From: JAOARY01 sp045345765
GTDB taxonomy: Bacteria; Bacillota; Clostridia; Peptostreptococcales; Peptostreptococcaceae
Length of the DNA stretch: 64,000 nucleotides
Direction of reading: 5' to 3'
Assembly (NCBI GenBank): GCA_045345765.1
Contig: CP148265.1
Span: 2,790,001 to 2,854,000 of the forward strand
Position numbers and translations under genes: made by a program
The notes under the pieces: model-generated
Told to the model about the DNA's origin: nothing
The model's input: only the letters and a program-made list of their open reading frames with translations
The model's database searches: none
In this document: one piece after another, positions 53,024 through 62,034 of the stretch
Layout of the letters: each line of letters starts with the position of its first letter
Position numbering within the stretch: the first letter of the stretch is position 1

Positions 53024-53572
53024 ATGTATTTTAAACTAAATAAATATCATAATGAGGAATTCTTTAATAAGAGTGAAAAAAGAAAGATACAAACCACTAC
53101 ACAAGCTCAAAAGGTATTAACAAAGATATCAAAAGAATTAGATTTACCAAGTAGTAGTATCGTTTTAAATTTTAATTTCTGTAAAGTAGAAATCTTATTT
53201 GAAGATAAACAAATAAAAAATAAAGATTTTTTAAAAGCTTTAAATAAAAGAGTGTACTTTGATACTTTAAAAAAATTAAGAAGTAATAGCAAATATAATA
53301 AACCAATAAAAAATATTATAGAGGAATTTGGTTTAAATGATTTAGAGATGCCACCAGAGATTTTATTTAGATCAGAATCAGAATTTAAAATAAGATCACT
53401 AAGAGGTGAATTTACTACAGCAAGTTTTATAGCTAATGATAATTTATATCTCAAATTTGAAAGTTCAAATATATTAGTAAAACCACCAAAAGGATTTAAA
53501 GAAATAAAAGCATCTAAATATTATGAGGAATTAGAGAAATTTAAAGAAAAAAGATTAAGTCGTATAGTTTAA
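53024..53572 (+). CDS. Unknown early phage protein (182 aa)
   Basis: A basic, mixed alpha/beta protein (IQTTTQAQKVLTKISKELDL; IVLNFNFCKVEILFEDKQIK; IKNIIEEFGLNDLEMPPEIL). AAGGGG precedes the ATG. No recognised family. Confidence 0.55.
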   Translation: MYFKLNKYHNEEFFNKSEKRKIQTTTQAQKVLTKISKELDLPSSSIVLNFNFCKVEILFEDKQIKNKDFLKALNKRVYFDTLKKLRSNSKYNKPIKNIIEEFGLNDLEMPPEILFRSESEFKIRSLRGEFTTASFIANDNLYLKFESSNILVKPPKGFKEIKASKYYEELEKFKEKRLSRIV

Positions 53573-53631
53573 AAATCAAAATAAAGAGGGGTTTTATCCC
53601 CTCTAATATAAAAAAGAAAAGGGGTTAAACA

Positions 53632-54129
53632 ATGAATAATTTAAATGTAAATTTAGTAAAAGAAAGAAGTATTGTAAAAGCTCTATATAGAGTTGAACTT
53701 ACTAAAGATTATTTCCCTTTTGAAAAAGGAGATAAGGGTTGGTTGGAATATGATTATGTTTCTAAAAATTTATTAGTTGAAATGGACACTCCTGTAAAAT
53801 ATGCTCCAACACTTACATCTTACAGAATAACTCATCCAGTACTGCCATTTGTAAAACTTAAAGGAATTAAGCAATTTAATAGAAAAATAATGAAGATGAT
53901 AAAAAGAATAGATGCATCCAATGAAGATAAATTAAAATATATAGCTAAACATTTCTTTATTTTCTATTCACCAAGTTGTTGGGATGAAATAAATAAAAAA
54001 AGAACAATTAATTTTTTAAATCCAGTACTAAATTTAATAAGAAAAAACAAGCTTGATCAATCTGTTAAAACTTTAAATAAAATAATAAAACACTTAAAGA
54101 AAACAGAAAGAAGGAATCTAAATGAATAA
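53632..54129 (+). CDS. Unknown early phage protein (165 aa)
   Basis: Basic protein with YRVELTKDYFPFEKGDKGWL near the N-terminus and a helical Lys-rich C-terminus. It overlaps the next gene by eight bases. Unrecognised. Confidence 0.55.
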   Translation: MNNLNVNLVKERSIVKALYRVELTKDYFPFEKGDKGWLEYDYVSKNLLVEMDTPVKYAPTLTSYRITHPVLPFVKLKGIKQFNRKIMKMIKRIDASNEDKLKYIAKHFFIFYSPSCWDEINKKRTINFLNPVLNLIRKNKLDQSVKTLNKIIKHLKKTERRNLNE

Positions 54130-54448
54130 ACGAATGATAAAAAAATTATCTAAAAAAGAACTTTTAAGAACGGAACTTAGAGATGCTTTATATTTTGAAC
54201 TAGAATGGTCTGGTATTTATTTTGACTATAATTTACAAGTAAAAGAAATTATTAAAACATGCTTAAAAATGGAAACTGATTTTAAAATCATCAAAAACAA
54301 CAATAAATTAAGCCAAATAATCAATGAGCTTATAAATAATTTTTATTATAAATTAAAACATGATTCTAGTTGTAAAAATATATACGACTTTATTTATAAC
54401 AAAGATTTTAAAAATAGGCTATATAAGATTATAAAAAGTTATATTTAA
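54122..54448 (+). CDS. Unknown early phage protein (108 aa)
   Basis: Helical, basic (KRMIKKLSKKELLRTELRDA); starts within the end of the previous gene behind AAGGAA. Unrecognised. Confidence 0.5.
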   Translation: MNKRMIKKLSKKELLRTELRDALYFELEWSGIYFDYNLQVKEIIKTCLKMETDFKIIKNNNKLSQIINELINNFYYKLKHDSSCKNIYDFIYNKDFKNRLYKIIKSYI

Positions 54449-54475
54449 TAAGTTGCTTGAAAAATGTTAAATTAA

Positions 54476-54499
54476 GCCAGGCTCAACTTTGAGCTTGGC
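54476..54499 (+). other. Strong stem-loop before the Rha-like gene
   Basis: GCCAGGCTCAA and TTGAGCTTGGC form an 11-pair stem with one G-T. It is the most GC-rich spot in the early operon and is not followed by a T-run, so it is more likely an RNA processing or stability element than a terminator. Confidence 0.55.
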
Positions 54500-54517
54500 A
54501 AATAAAAAAGGATTTGA

Positions 54518-55267
54518 ATGAATATGAATCAAATATCAAATAATAAAATTGATCATTATTTAAATAGTTTAGAAATATCAAAAATGATAAATAAAAAGCA
54601 CAAGAATTTTCTTAGAGATATTAGAAATCATATAAAAAAATTAGCCGAGCTCAAAATTAATACTGATGAATTATTTATTCTTTCATACTATTTGGATAAG
54701 AATAATCAAAAGCGACCTTGCTTTAATATAAGCAAAAGAGGATGTGAATTTATAGCATCTAAATTAAAAAATGAAATCAGTCTTAATTTCACTAAAAAAT
54801 ATATATCAAGTTTTAATAAAAAGATGGGCGTTAAAAATGATTTAAATGAATATATATCTTATAAATTTGAATCAATTGGTTTTAAACCTCAATTAAAAAC
54901 ATCTGATACCTACAGTCTTACTTATGAAAAAGAAAATGGAGACTGGAGTTATAGTTATAAGATCATAATACTTTTTAACTTTGGTGTCGCATTTTTTCAT
55001 TCAGGTCAGAAAATGCGAAATTTAAAAGAACAAAGCAAAAGTAGGTATACAGAAGATGTTGAACTAGAACTTAGAGGTTTAGAACCCATGAGAAAAAGAA
55101 ATAAAAACTCTTTTAGTTGTAATTATTTAATTAAGTATGATCAACTAGAAAAATTAGAAGCAAAAATAAAAGAGTTTGGATTATTCCTAAATGGAATAGC
55201 TGTTACAGAAAATACAGTAAATGAAGAATACTTAAATGGACAGCTTATCTTTGAAATTAAAAAGTAA
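54518..55267 (+). CDS. Rha-family phage regulatory protein
   Basis: The N-terminal ~90 residues match the pRha domain: YLNSLEISKMINKKHKNFLR, DIRNHIKKLAE, and YYLDKNNQKRPCFNISKRGC. Rha interferes with infection of hosts lacking integration host factor in lambdoid phages, and homologues are common as antirepressor-type regulators. The C-terminal domain (residues ~110-249) is a separate unknown domain. An AAGGA lies just upstream. Confidence 0.8.
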   Translation: MNMNQISNNKIDHYLNSLEISKMINKKHKNFLRDIRNHIKKLAELKINTDELFILSYYLDKNNQKRPCFNISKRGCEFIASKLKNEISLNFTKKYISSFNKKMGVKNDLNEYISYKFESIGFKPQLKTSDTYSLTYEKENGDWSYSYKIIILFNFGVAFFHSGQKMRNLKEQSKSRYTEDVELELRGLEPMRKRNKNSFSCNYLIKYDQLEKLEAKIKEFGLFLNGIAVTENTVNEEYLNGQLIFEIKK

Positions 55268-55310
55268 ATAAAAAGTCTAAATAAAAAATTTAAAAGAGAG
55301 GAAAATTAAG

Positions 55311-55550
55311 ATGTTTTCATGTGAAAAAGTTAATTATAGAAATAAAATTAGAGAAGCTTTTTTTAAGAAACCTTTTAATCAAGAAACTAAAGATAGATTA
55401 AATTTACATCTGGTAGGAGCAAAAACAAGAGATAAAACAATATTTGAAAGAGATGATAAAGATTTAGATTTAATTTATATGATTTCAGAAGATGAATGTG
55501 CATTTATATATTTAGATAATCAAAGAAGAATTAAAAATATTATATGTTAA
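55311..55550 (+). CDS. Small early phage protein (79 aa)
   Basis: ATG follows GAGGAAAAT. The product (CEKVNYRNKIREAFFKKPF; ERDDKDLDLIYMISEDECAF) shows no known family. Confidence 0.5.
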   Translation: MFSCEKVNYRNKIREAFFKKPFNQETKDRLNLHLVGAKTRDKTIFERDDKDLDLIYMISEDECAFIYLDNQRRIKNIIC

Positions 55551-55632
55551 TCAAAATAAATATATCAAGAGAAATAGAGAAATAGAGATTAAAAATATAA
55601 AGACTTAAAAAAATATAATTGGAGGGGTTAAA

Positions 55633-55773
55633 GTGAAAATACTATTTAAAAACAATAAGGCATACTTAGAAACATATGAAGGTGGTTATTTAAAATATAA
55701 AAAATTAGACAATGATCAAACTTTAAATATTATAAATAAGCTAAAAAAACAATTAACTAAAAAGGAGGCTTAA
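55633..55773 (+). CDS. Small early phage protein (46 aa)
   Basis: GTG 55633 follows GGAGGGG. The product KILFKNNKAYLETYEGGYLK continues to a basic C-terminus. It ends four bases before ssb with the ssb ribosome site (AAGGAGG) inside its last codons, a typical coupled arrangement. Confidence 0.6.
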   Translation: MKILFKNNKAYLETYEGGYLKYKKLDNDQTLNIINKLKKQLTKKEA

Positions 55774-55777
55774 AATA

Positions 55778-56221
55778 ATGAATCAAATAAATATCATAGG
55801 AAGATTAACACGTGACCCAGAACTTAGTTACTTACAAAGTGGTAAAGCAGTAGCAAAGTTTGGGGTAGCAGTACAAAGACCTTTTAATAATAAAGATGGC
55901 AAAAAGGATGCAGATTTTTTTAATATTGTAGCATGGGGAAAACAAGCAGAACATGGAGCAACTTATTTATCTAAAGGTAGATTAGTTGGTATAAATGGAA
56001 GATTACAAAGTAGAATTTATGTTCATGAAGAAAAAAATAAAACTATAGTAGAGATAATAGCTAATGAAATTGAGTTTTTAGACTGGGAAAAAGATAAAAA
56101 TAAGAACTCAAATAATTTAGTAAAAAGTAATGAAAAAAGTTTTGAGCCTAGCAAAAATACTAATAAAGATAATGATATAGAAGGCTTTGAAGCTTTGGAT
56201 GATGACGATATACCATTCTAA
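55778..56221 (+). CDS. ssb: Phage single-stranded DNA-binding protein
   Basis: A 147-residue OB-fold protein: NQINIIGRLTRDPELSYLQS, AVAKFGVAVQRPF, FFNIVAWGKQAEHGATYLSK and GINGRLQSRIY are classic. The acidic tip ends DDDDIPF, the C-terminal motif that recruits replication partners. It belongs to the phage early operon with recT and the replication protein. Confidence 0.95.
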   Translation: MNQINIIGRLTRDPELSYLQSGKAVAKFGVAVQRPFNNKDGKKDADFFNIVAWGKQAEHGATYLSKGRLVGINGRLQSRIYVHEEKNKTIVEIIANEIEFLDWEKDKNKNSNNLVKSNEKSFEPSKNTNKDNDIEGFEALDDDDIPF

Positions 56222-56280
56222 ATATAATTTTACTAAAAAATAAAATATTATATTAATTAAATTTAAAATTCAAATTTGTA

Positions 56281-56340
56281 AACCTTATTTATCTATTGTA
56301 AATATAGTTAAATATGTTTATTATATAGGTAAATAAGGTT
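56281..56340 (+). promoter_or_regulatory. Inverted repeat upstream of the late-regulator gene
   Basis: AACCTTATTTATCTA (56281-56295) and TAGGTAAATAAGGTT (56326-56340) can pair over 15 positions with one G-T, with 30 bases between. It may be a regulator-binding pair or an RNA stem in the leader of the sigma-like gene. Confidence 0.55.
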
Positions 56341-56377
56341 ATACATAATATAAAGACAAAAGAGAGGGTGGGGTTTT

Positions 56378-56950
56378 ATGATTACGAAAAATGTAGAAAT
56401 GGGAATAAATATAAATATTGAAGAGATTATAAGAAAAACAATAAGGGAAGCAACAAATATAATTAAACTACAAGATCATAAGGATAAAAAAATAAAGAAA
56501 ACTCCTTTTCAAAAAACAGAGGAATTACTTTATAATTATGCTTCTTTTATGGAATCGATAGAATTAAAAAAACAACAAATAGAAACTATAAAGGAATGTG
56601 GTTGTATAAATAAATCAAAATCAATTGTATCTTTTAGTGGTTCATGTAATTTAGTTCTTAAAGATGATAATGAAAAAGCAGAGGAACAAATACACAATTT
56701 AGAGTTAAGAATAAAAAATATAGAAAAATTTATAGAAATTATTAACGGTGCATTAGAAAAAATTGAAGATGATCCATACTATGAGATAATCACTTTAAAA
56801 TATGTAAATAATAAAACTCATGAGGAAATAGCAGAAGCTTTAGATAAAGATGCTACAACGGTTGGAAGACACAAAAATAGGTTAGTAAATAAGCTCAAAA
56901 CATACCTTTTTGCAGAGGAAGTTTTATATGATATTTTCATAAATGCATAA
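56378..56950 (+). CDS. Sigma-70 region 4-like / ArpU-type late regulator
   Basis: A 190-residue protein whose C-terminus has a sigma region 4-like HTH: YYEIITLKYVNNKTHEEIAE, ALDKDATTVGRHKNRLVNKL. The N-terminal and middle parts are helical. Position directly upstream of the packaging region matches ArpU-type or sigma-like activators of phage late genes. GAGGGTGGGG precedes the ATG. The first 11-bp iteron starts inside its last codons. Confidence 0.75.
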   Translation: MITKNVEMGININIEEIIRKTIREATNIIKLQDHKDKKIKKTPFQKTEELLYNYASFMESIELKKQQIETIKECGCINKSKSIVSFSGSCNLVLKDDNEKAEEQIHNLELRIKNIEKFIEIINGALEKIEDDPYYEIITLKYVNNKTHEEIAEALDKDATTVGRHKNRLVNKLKTYLFAEEVLYDIFINA

Positions 56951-57018
56951 AACGTGCATTTTTTGTGCATATTTCGTGCAGTTTTTTTGCAGTTTTCGTG
57001 CTATGGTGTGCAGGTTTG
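56943..57018 (+). repeat. 11-bp iteron array before the terminase genes
   Basis: NTGCA motifs lie at 56943, 56954, 56965, 56976, 56987, 56998 (GTGCT) and 57008, that is at steps of 11, 11, 11, 11, 11 and 10 bases. The unit is close to GTGCA-N-TTTTC. The strict spacing, about one DNA helical turn, puts all copies on the same face of the helix. It is a candidate terminase (cos/pac) or late-activator binding site. Confidence 0.8.
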
Positions 57019-57110
57019 AAATATGTTTTAATTAAGATAAGGAATTTTGACAGAAAGTATAAAAAACTTTTTATCATTCCATTTCCAAACTTCAAATATT
57101 TTATTTTAAG

Positions 57111-57152
57111 TACCTAGACTAACTTTAAAAGTATTAGTTTAGGTATTTTTTT
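57111..57152 (+). terminator. Late-region terminator 1
   Basis: TACCTAGACTAA pairs with TTAGTTTAGGTA (G-T pairs) and runs into seven T's. Confidence 0.85.
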
Positions 57153-57347
57153 ATAAAATTTTAAAGTTTTAATTATTAAGTGTTAGCTGATATTTAATAA
57201 AAAGTATTTAAATTCAAAATTTACACTTGCATGTAAGAAGAAATTATGTTTTAATAAGAACAGGTTTTTTTTGATATTATTATCAAGTTATACATATTTT
57301 TAAGCTTATATAGAGTGTGTAAGCAAAAAATATAATCTTTTTCTCAA
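57153..57347 (+). other. Non-coding stretch between late terminators 1 and 2
   Basis: About 195 bases with no ORF or ribosome site, bounded by two related terminators. It could encode a short non-coding RNA with its own promoter (none clearly visible) or be an untranslated leader. Confidence 0.45.
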
Positions 57348-57384
57348 TACCTAGACTTCCCCGAAATAGTCTAGGTATCTTTTT
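57348..57384 (+). terminator. Late-region terminator 2
   Basis: Perfect 10-pair stem TACCTAGACT/AGTCTAGGTA with a CCCCGAAAT-type loop, followed by TCTTTTTAT. The arm TACCTAGACT is the same as in terminator 1. Confidence 0.88.
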
Positions 57385-57496
57385 ATAGTTTTTTAATTAA
57401 AGCTATAAATGTTTAGAAATTAAAATTAAGGATATATAACTTGTAAGACATTTTATGTTCTTATTAAGCTGATGTACACTACATGTATATTGTTAA

Positions 57497-57534
57497 ATTC
57501 CCTAACCTTTTAAGAGGATTGGGAATTTTTTTGT
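57497..57534 (+). terminator. Late-region terminator 3
   Basis: ATTCCCTAACCT pairs with AGGATTGGGAAT with small mismatches, followed by seven T's, about 60 bases before the terminase small-subunit start. Confidence 0.85.
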
Positions 57535-57593
57535 GCCTTTTTACTTTTATAAATATCAGTTAATAGTTTTATGTAAGTATGGAGGGGAGGGCT

Positions 57594-58811
57594 TTGGATG
57601 ATGTATGGGTAAAAGTTAAGGATGAATATATTAAAAGAAAATCAAAAGGTGATAAATTTACTCTTACAAGTTTCGCTAAAGAATTTGATGTTAAATGTGC
57701 TACTCTTAGATCAAGAAAAAATAGAGAGGCTTGGGATGATTTTATAGTGGGTAATGATATAGAGAAAAATCACAATAAAAAAGATAAAAATAATGCAACA
57801 AAAGATAAGAAAAAAAGTGTTGCAACAAAAATAAATAGTGTTGCAACAAAACCAAAAAACGTTGCAACAAAATCTAAAAAAAGTGTTGCATCTAAAAACA
57901 AAGCAATACCAATGGATTTAGCAAAATCTAATGCAACAAAATCAAAAACTGTTGCAACAAAAAACACTAAAAATAAAGAAAGTGTTGCATCAAAAAAGCA
58001 AGTAAATTCAACGACTACAAAGAGCGTTGCAACAAAAATAAAAAACGTTGCAACAAAATTTAATAGTGTTGCAACACCATTTAATGGTAAAAATATAGAG
58101 GTTTTAACTAAAGAAAATGAAGATGAAAATACTGCTGAACTTACTGAAAAACAGCAGTTTTTTTGTTTGCATTATATTAAAAATTTCAATGCAACAATGG
58201 CTGCTATTAAGGCTGGATATTCTAAAGAAACTGCTCATGTTATGGGTAGTAGGTTGTTAAGAAAAGTTAAGGTTAAAAACGAAATAAAAAGACTAAAAAA
58301 AGAAATGACTAATGATATTTTTTTAGATGCTAAAGATGTATTGAATAAATATATAAAAATAGCATTTAGTGATATAACAGACTATGTATCTTTTGGTCGA
58401 AGAGAAGAACTTGTAATAGGGAAATTTGGAATGGTACTTGATGAAAATGAAGAACCTCTAACTAAAATAGTTAATTATGTTGATTTTAATAGTAGTTCTT
58501 ATGTAGATGGTTCTATAATAACAGAAGCCAAACAAGGTAAAGATGGAATATCAATTAAATTTGCTGACAAGATGAAAGCCTTAGAGAAATTAGAAAAATA
58601 TTTTGATTTGATACCAGATAATTTTAAAAGAAAGATAGAAGAAGAAAAGTTAAAGATCCAAAAGGATAAATTAGAAATAGAAAAAACAAAATTCTATGGT
58701 GATGATGAAGAAATTGTTGATGATGGATTTATTGAAGCATTAAAACAAGAAGCTAATAACGTATGGGATGATTATGAAGATGAAAATAAAGAGGATGATG
58801 AAGATGGTTAA
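57594..58811 (+). CDS. Terminase small subunit with repeat-rich linker
   Basis: About 405 residues from TTG 57594, behind GGAGGGGAGG; an in-frame ATG at 57579 overlaps that site. The N-terminus (VKDEYIKRKSKGDKFTLTSF, then AKEFDVKCATLRSRKNR) is a PBSX-type DNA-binding HTH. Residues ~70-165 are a low-complexity linker with about eleven copies of a five-residue unit like Ser-Val-Ala-Thr-Lys. The Terminase_2 domain follows (LTEKQQFFCLHYIKNFNATM, AAIKAGYSKETAHVMGSRLL) with an acidic C-terminus. It recognises phage DNA and loads the large subunit. Confidence 0.9.
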   Translation: MDDVWVKVKDEYIKRKSKGDKFTLTSFAKEFDVKCATLRSRKNREAWDDFIVGNDIEKNHNKKDKNNATKDKKKSVATKINSVATKPKNVATKSKKSVASKNKAIPMDLAKSNATKSKTVATKNTKNKESVASKKQVNSTTTKSVATKIKNVATKFNSVATPFNGKNIEVLTKENEDENTAELTEKQQFFCLHYIKNFNATMAAIKAGYSKETAHVMGSRLLRKVKVKNEIKRLKKEMTNDIFLDAKDVLNKYIKIAFSDITDYVSFGRREELVIGKFGMVLDENEEPLTKIVNYVDFNSSSYVDGSIITEAKQGKDGISIKFADKMKALEKLEKYFDLIPDNFKRKIEEEKLKIQKDKLEIEKTKFYGDDEEIVDDGFIEALKQEANNVWDDYEDENKEDDEDG

Positions 58812-60153
58812 AAAGAAAAAGACCTCTAAATCATTTAAATTTTCACCCTTTAGCTTCAAACAAAAGCAAGTATTAACATGGTGGTTAAATAATAAAGTAA
58901 AAGATAAAGATGCATTAATATGTGACGGTTCAGTAAGAGCAGGAAAGACATTAATAATGTCATTAAGTTATGTATTATGGGCGATGGCTTCATTTGACCA
59001 AGAAAATTTTGGATTTGCAGGTAAAACAATAGGTTCATTTAGAAGAAATGTTTTATTTATGCTAAAAATACTTTTAAAATTAAGAGGTTATAAGTATAAA
59101 GATAAGAGATCAGATAATATACTTGAAGTAACAAAAGGAAATAAAGTAAATTATTTTTATATTTTTGGAGGTAAGGATGAATCTTCACAAGATTTAGTAC
59201 AAGGTATTACATGTGCAGGTTTTTTCTTTGATGAAGTAGCATTAATGCCACAATCTTTTGTTAATCAAGCAACAGCAAGATGTTCTATAGAAGGTGCTAA
59301 GTTTTGGTTTAACTGTAATCCAGAAGGTCCATATCATTGGTTTAAAAAAGAGTGGATAGATAAGTTAAAAGAAAAGAATGCATTACACTTACATTTTACT
59401 ATGGATGATAACCCATCTTTATCAAATAAAGTTAAACAAAGATATAAGAGGATGTATAGTGGAGTATTTTATAAAAGATATATCTTAGGACTATGGGTAA
59501 TAGCACAAGGTATAATCTATGATATGTTTGATGAAGAGGTTCATAAAGTACAAACAATAAATAGAGATTATATAAAATATTATGTATCATGTGACTATGG
59601 TACACAAAATCCGACTACTTTTTCATTGTGGGGATTATATAAATCAAAATGGTATAAAGTAAAAGAGTATTATTATTCTGGTAGAGATAAAGGAATACAA
59701 AAAACTGATGAAGAATATTATAAAGACTTAGAAAAGTTCATAGGAGATAAAGAAGTACAAGCTGTAATTGTTGACCCGAGTGCAGCTTCTTTTATTGCAA
59801 CTATAAAAAAATATAAGAAATTCAAAGTTAAAAAAGCAAAGAATAATGTATCTGATGGTATAAGAACTATGGCAAGTGCATTAAAGATGGAGTTAATATT
59901 ATTTAATGATTGTTGTACTAATACATTTAGAGAGTTCTTTTCTTATGTATGGGATGATAAAGCAGCACAAAGAGGTGAAGATATACCAATAAAAGAAAAT
60001 GATCATTGTTTAGATGCTGATAGATATTTTATTTATACTATTTTGTTAAAACAAATAGATGATAAGTATGATAAGGAAGTATTTAAAAAAGGTATGGGAC
60101 TTAAAGATAATAATATTTTAAAAAGAGACAAAAGAAGATCTAATGTATTTTAA
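58804..60153 (+). CDS. Terminase large subunit (PBSX family)
   Basis: About 449 residues from ATG 58804 (GAGG upstream), overlapping the small-subunit stop by eight bases. The packaging ATPase Walker A-like SVRAGKTLIMSLSY is at residues ~40-53, Walker B is GFFFDEVALMP, and the coupling motif is FNCNPEGPYHWF. The nuclease domain begins with YYVSCDYGTQNPT and has IVDPSAASF and a late Asp in NDHCLDADRYF. It cuts concatemers and pumps DNA into the prohead. Confidence 0.93.
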   Translation: MVKKKKTSKSFKFSPFSFKQKQVLTWWLNNKVKDKDALICDGSVRAGKTLIMSLSYVLWAMASFDQENFGFAGKTIGSFRRNVLFMLKILLKLRGYKYKDKRSDNILEVTKGNKVNYFYIFGGKDESSQDLVQGITCAGFFFDEVALMPQSFVNQATARCSIEGAKFWFNCNPEGPYHWFKKEWIDKLKEKNALHLHFTMDDNPSLSNKVKQRYKRMYSGVFYKRYILGLWVIAQGIIYDMFDEEVHKVQTINRDYIKYYVSCDYGTQNPTTFSLWGLYKSKWYKVKEYYYSGRDKGIQKTDEEYYKDLEKFIGDKEVQAVIVDPSAASFIATIKKYKKFKVKKAKNNVSDGIRTMASALKMELILFNDCCTNTFREFFSYVWDDKAAQRGEDIPIKENDHCLDADRYFIYTILLKQIDDKYDKEVFKKGMGLKDNNILKRDKRRSNVF

Positions 60154-60304
60154 ATTTATATTTGTACTATATTTTCCTCTAAATCTATTCATAATACAAA
60201 AGATAAATTAAATAAGTATATAAGCGATATATAACCTCTTATTTTCTAGTATTATGAATTAACCTATATACGAATATAATACAAAAACTAAATATAAAGA
60301 ATTT

Positions 60305-60352
60305 AAAGAGGATTAGGTATTAGTTTAATAAAATTGTACTTAGTCCTCTTTA
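60305..60352 (+). other. Hairpin between terminase and portal genes
   Basis: AAAGAGGA pairs with TCCTCTTT across a 32-base AT-rich loop in the 230-base gap. It could be a weak terminator or an mRNA processing stem. The rest of the gap holds nothing recognised. Confidence 0.45.
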
Positions 60353-60384
60353 ATTTTCAAATAGAAAGGAGGTAAAACGTTTAA

Positions 60385-62034
60385 ATGGACAAAGTAAAAG
60401 AGTTATTAGAACTTAGTAAAGAAGAACTTGATGAAAGAAAAAAAGTTAGAAAAGATTATTATTATTTTCTTGGTAAATGTAAGGATAAAGATAAAGCACT
60501 TAATGATGAAGCTTTATTAGGTCAATCATGGGTGGTATCAGATAATTTGGATTATGTACCTACTCAAGATATCAGAAATAAAGTTAAATCTCTTTTAAAG
60601 AAACAAGCAAGGTTTATGTTTGGTAAAGCACCTAATATTTTATTTAAACCTTATAAAAAAGAGGATAAAGAAAGTTGTGAAGAACTAAGACAATTTATTG
60701 ATGATATTTTAGAAGAAAATAATTTCTTTAGTGAAACACTTAAAGCATTTTTAATGTGTAGTGTTGAAAAAAGAGTGTTATTAAGATTAGAAGCTAATCC
60801 AAAACAACCTATTAATCTTTGTTATCACAAGATAAAAGATTTTAGTTATAAAAAAGAAGGTAGGAATTTAAAATCATTTACAATAGTGATCCAGGATAAA
60901 AATACATTAGGTAAAGAGGACAAGGATAAAATTTATTATAGATATACTTATTACATGCCAGAAGCTAATGACATTAATAAAAAAGAGAATGGAGAAAATA
61001 AAAAAACCTCTTGTCATCTAAAAATAGAAACTTTTAAAGGTGATAGATTCGATAAAAATAAACCTAGTAAAGTAGTTGTTAGAGATACATTATTAAGTAA
61101 GATACCAGGCTTTGTTATAGTTAATGGTGGCTTACTTGGTAATAAGTTTGGAGAATCTGATTTAGAGGATTTAAAAGATGCTCAAAATTTATATAATAAA
61201 AGAATTTCTGATTTTGGTGATGCTTTAAGATTTCAGATGTTTGGTCAAACTGTTATTATCGATGCAACAGAAGGAACGGTAAATAATGCTAAAATAGCAC
61301 CTAATGGGCTTTTACCTCTACAATCTATAGATGAAGAGGGGAAAAAAGCAGATGCTAAAATACTTGAAAGTTCCTTTTCATCTGCTGAACCTATTGAAAT
61401 GTATTTAAAAAGAGCAGAGCATGACATGAGAGAAGCTTTAGATATGCCAGAAGAAAGTAATTTAAAAGATATTCCCTCTGCAAAAGCTTTAAAATATATG
61501 TACAATGATTTAATAGCAAGATGTGAAGAAAAGTGGAATGATTGGGAAAATCCAATAAAACAACTTATTAGATTAATAATAGAATCTTGTTCAAAGTTTG
61601 AATGTTATCCTGGATGGGATAAAAAATGGGATAATCTTAAATTTAGAATAGTTCTTAAACATAATTATCCACTACCACAAGATGAAGAAGATAAAAAAAG
61701 ATTAGCTATTGAAGAGGTAAATTCAAATGTAAGAAGTCATAGAAGTTATATTAAAGATTATTCAAATGAAGAAGATGTTGATGGTGCTATAAATGAAATT
61801 GTAGAGGATATAAAAACAATAGCATCAGCAGAACAAGACCAATTTCAAAAATCATTGGAATATGAGCTAAATGATGAAAATACTAACGATATCGATGATG
61901 ATAACACCAAAAATAACAATAATAATAACAAAAACCCCGATTTTGATACCAAAAAAGATAAAAATGTTACAAAAAATCATAATAAAAATACCAAAAATAA
62001 TAAAAAAAATAATGTAGATGATATAAATGGCTAG
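60385..62034 (+). CDS. Phage portal protein (SPP1 Gp6-like)
   Basis: A 549-residue portal, the dodecameric DNA gate of the capsid. SWVVSDNLDYVPTQDIRNK, KSLLKKQARFMFGKAP, FVIVNGGLLGNKFGESDLED and RAEHDMREALDMPEESN follow the Gp6-like family order. The C-terminal ~50 residues are an unusual Asn/Lys/Asp-rich tail (residues ~500-549). AGGAGG lies 13 bases upstream, a little far. It overlaps the next gene by eight bases. Confidence 0.9.
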   Translation: MDKVKELLELSKEELDERKKVRKDYYYFLGKCKDKDKALNDEALLGQSWVVSDNLDYVPTQDIRNKVKSLLKKQARFMFGKAPNILFKPYKKEDKESCEELRQFIDDILEENNFFSETLKAFLMCSVEKRVLLRLEANPKQPINLCYHKIKDFSYKKEGRNLKSFTIVIQDKNTLGKEDKDKIYYRYTYYMPEANDINKKENGENKKTSCHLKIETFKGDRFDKNKPSKVVVRDTLLSKIPGFVIVNGGLLGNKFGESDLEDLKDAQNLYNKRISDFGDALRFQMFGQTVIIDATEGTVNNAKIAPNGLLPLQSIDEEGKKADAKILESSFSSAEPIEMYLKRAEHDMREALDMPEESNLKDIPSAKALKYMYNDLIARCEEKWNDWENPIKQLIRLIIESCSKFECYPGWDKKWDNLKFRIVLKHNYPLPQDEEDKKRLAIEEVNSNVRSHRSYIKDYSNEEDVDGAINEIVEDIKTIASAEQDQFQKSLEYELNDENTNDIDDDNTKNNNNNNKNPDFDTKKDKNVTKNHNKNTKNNKKNNVDDING

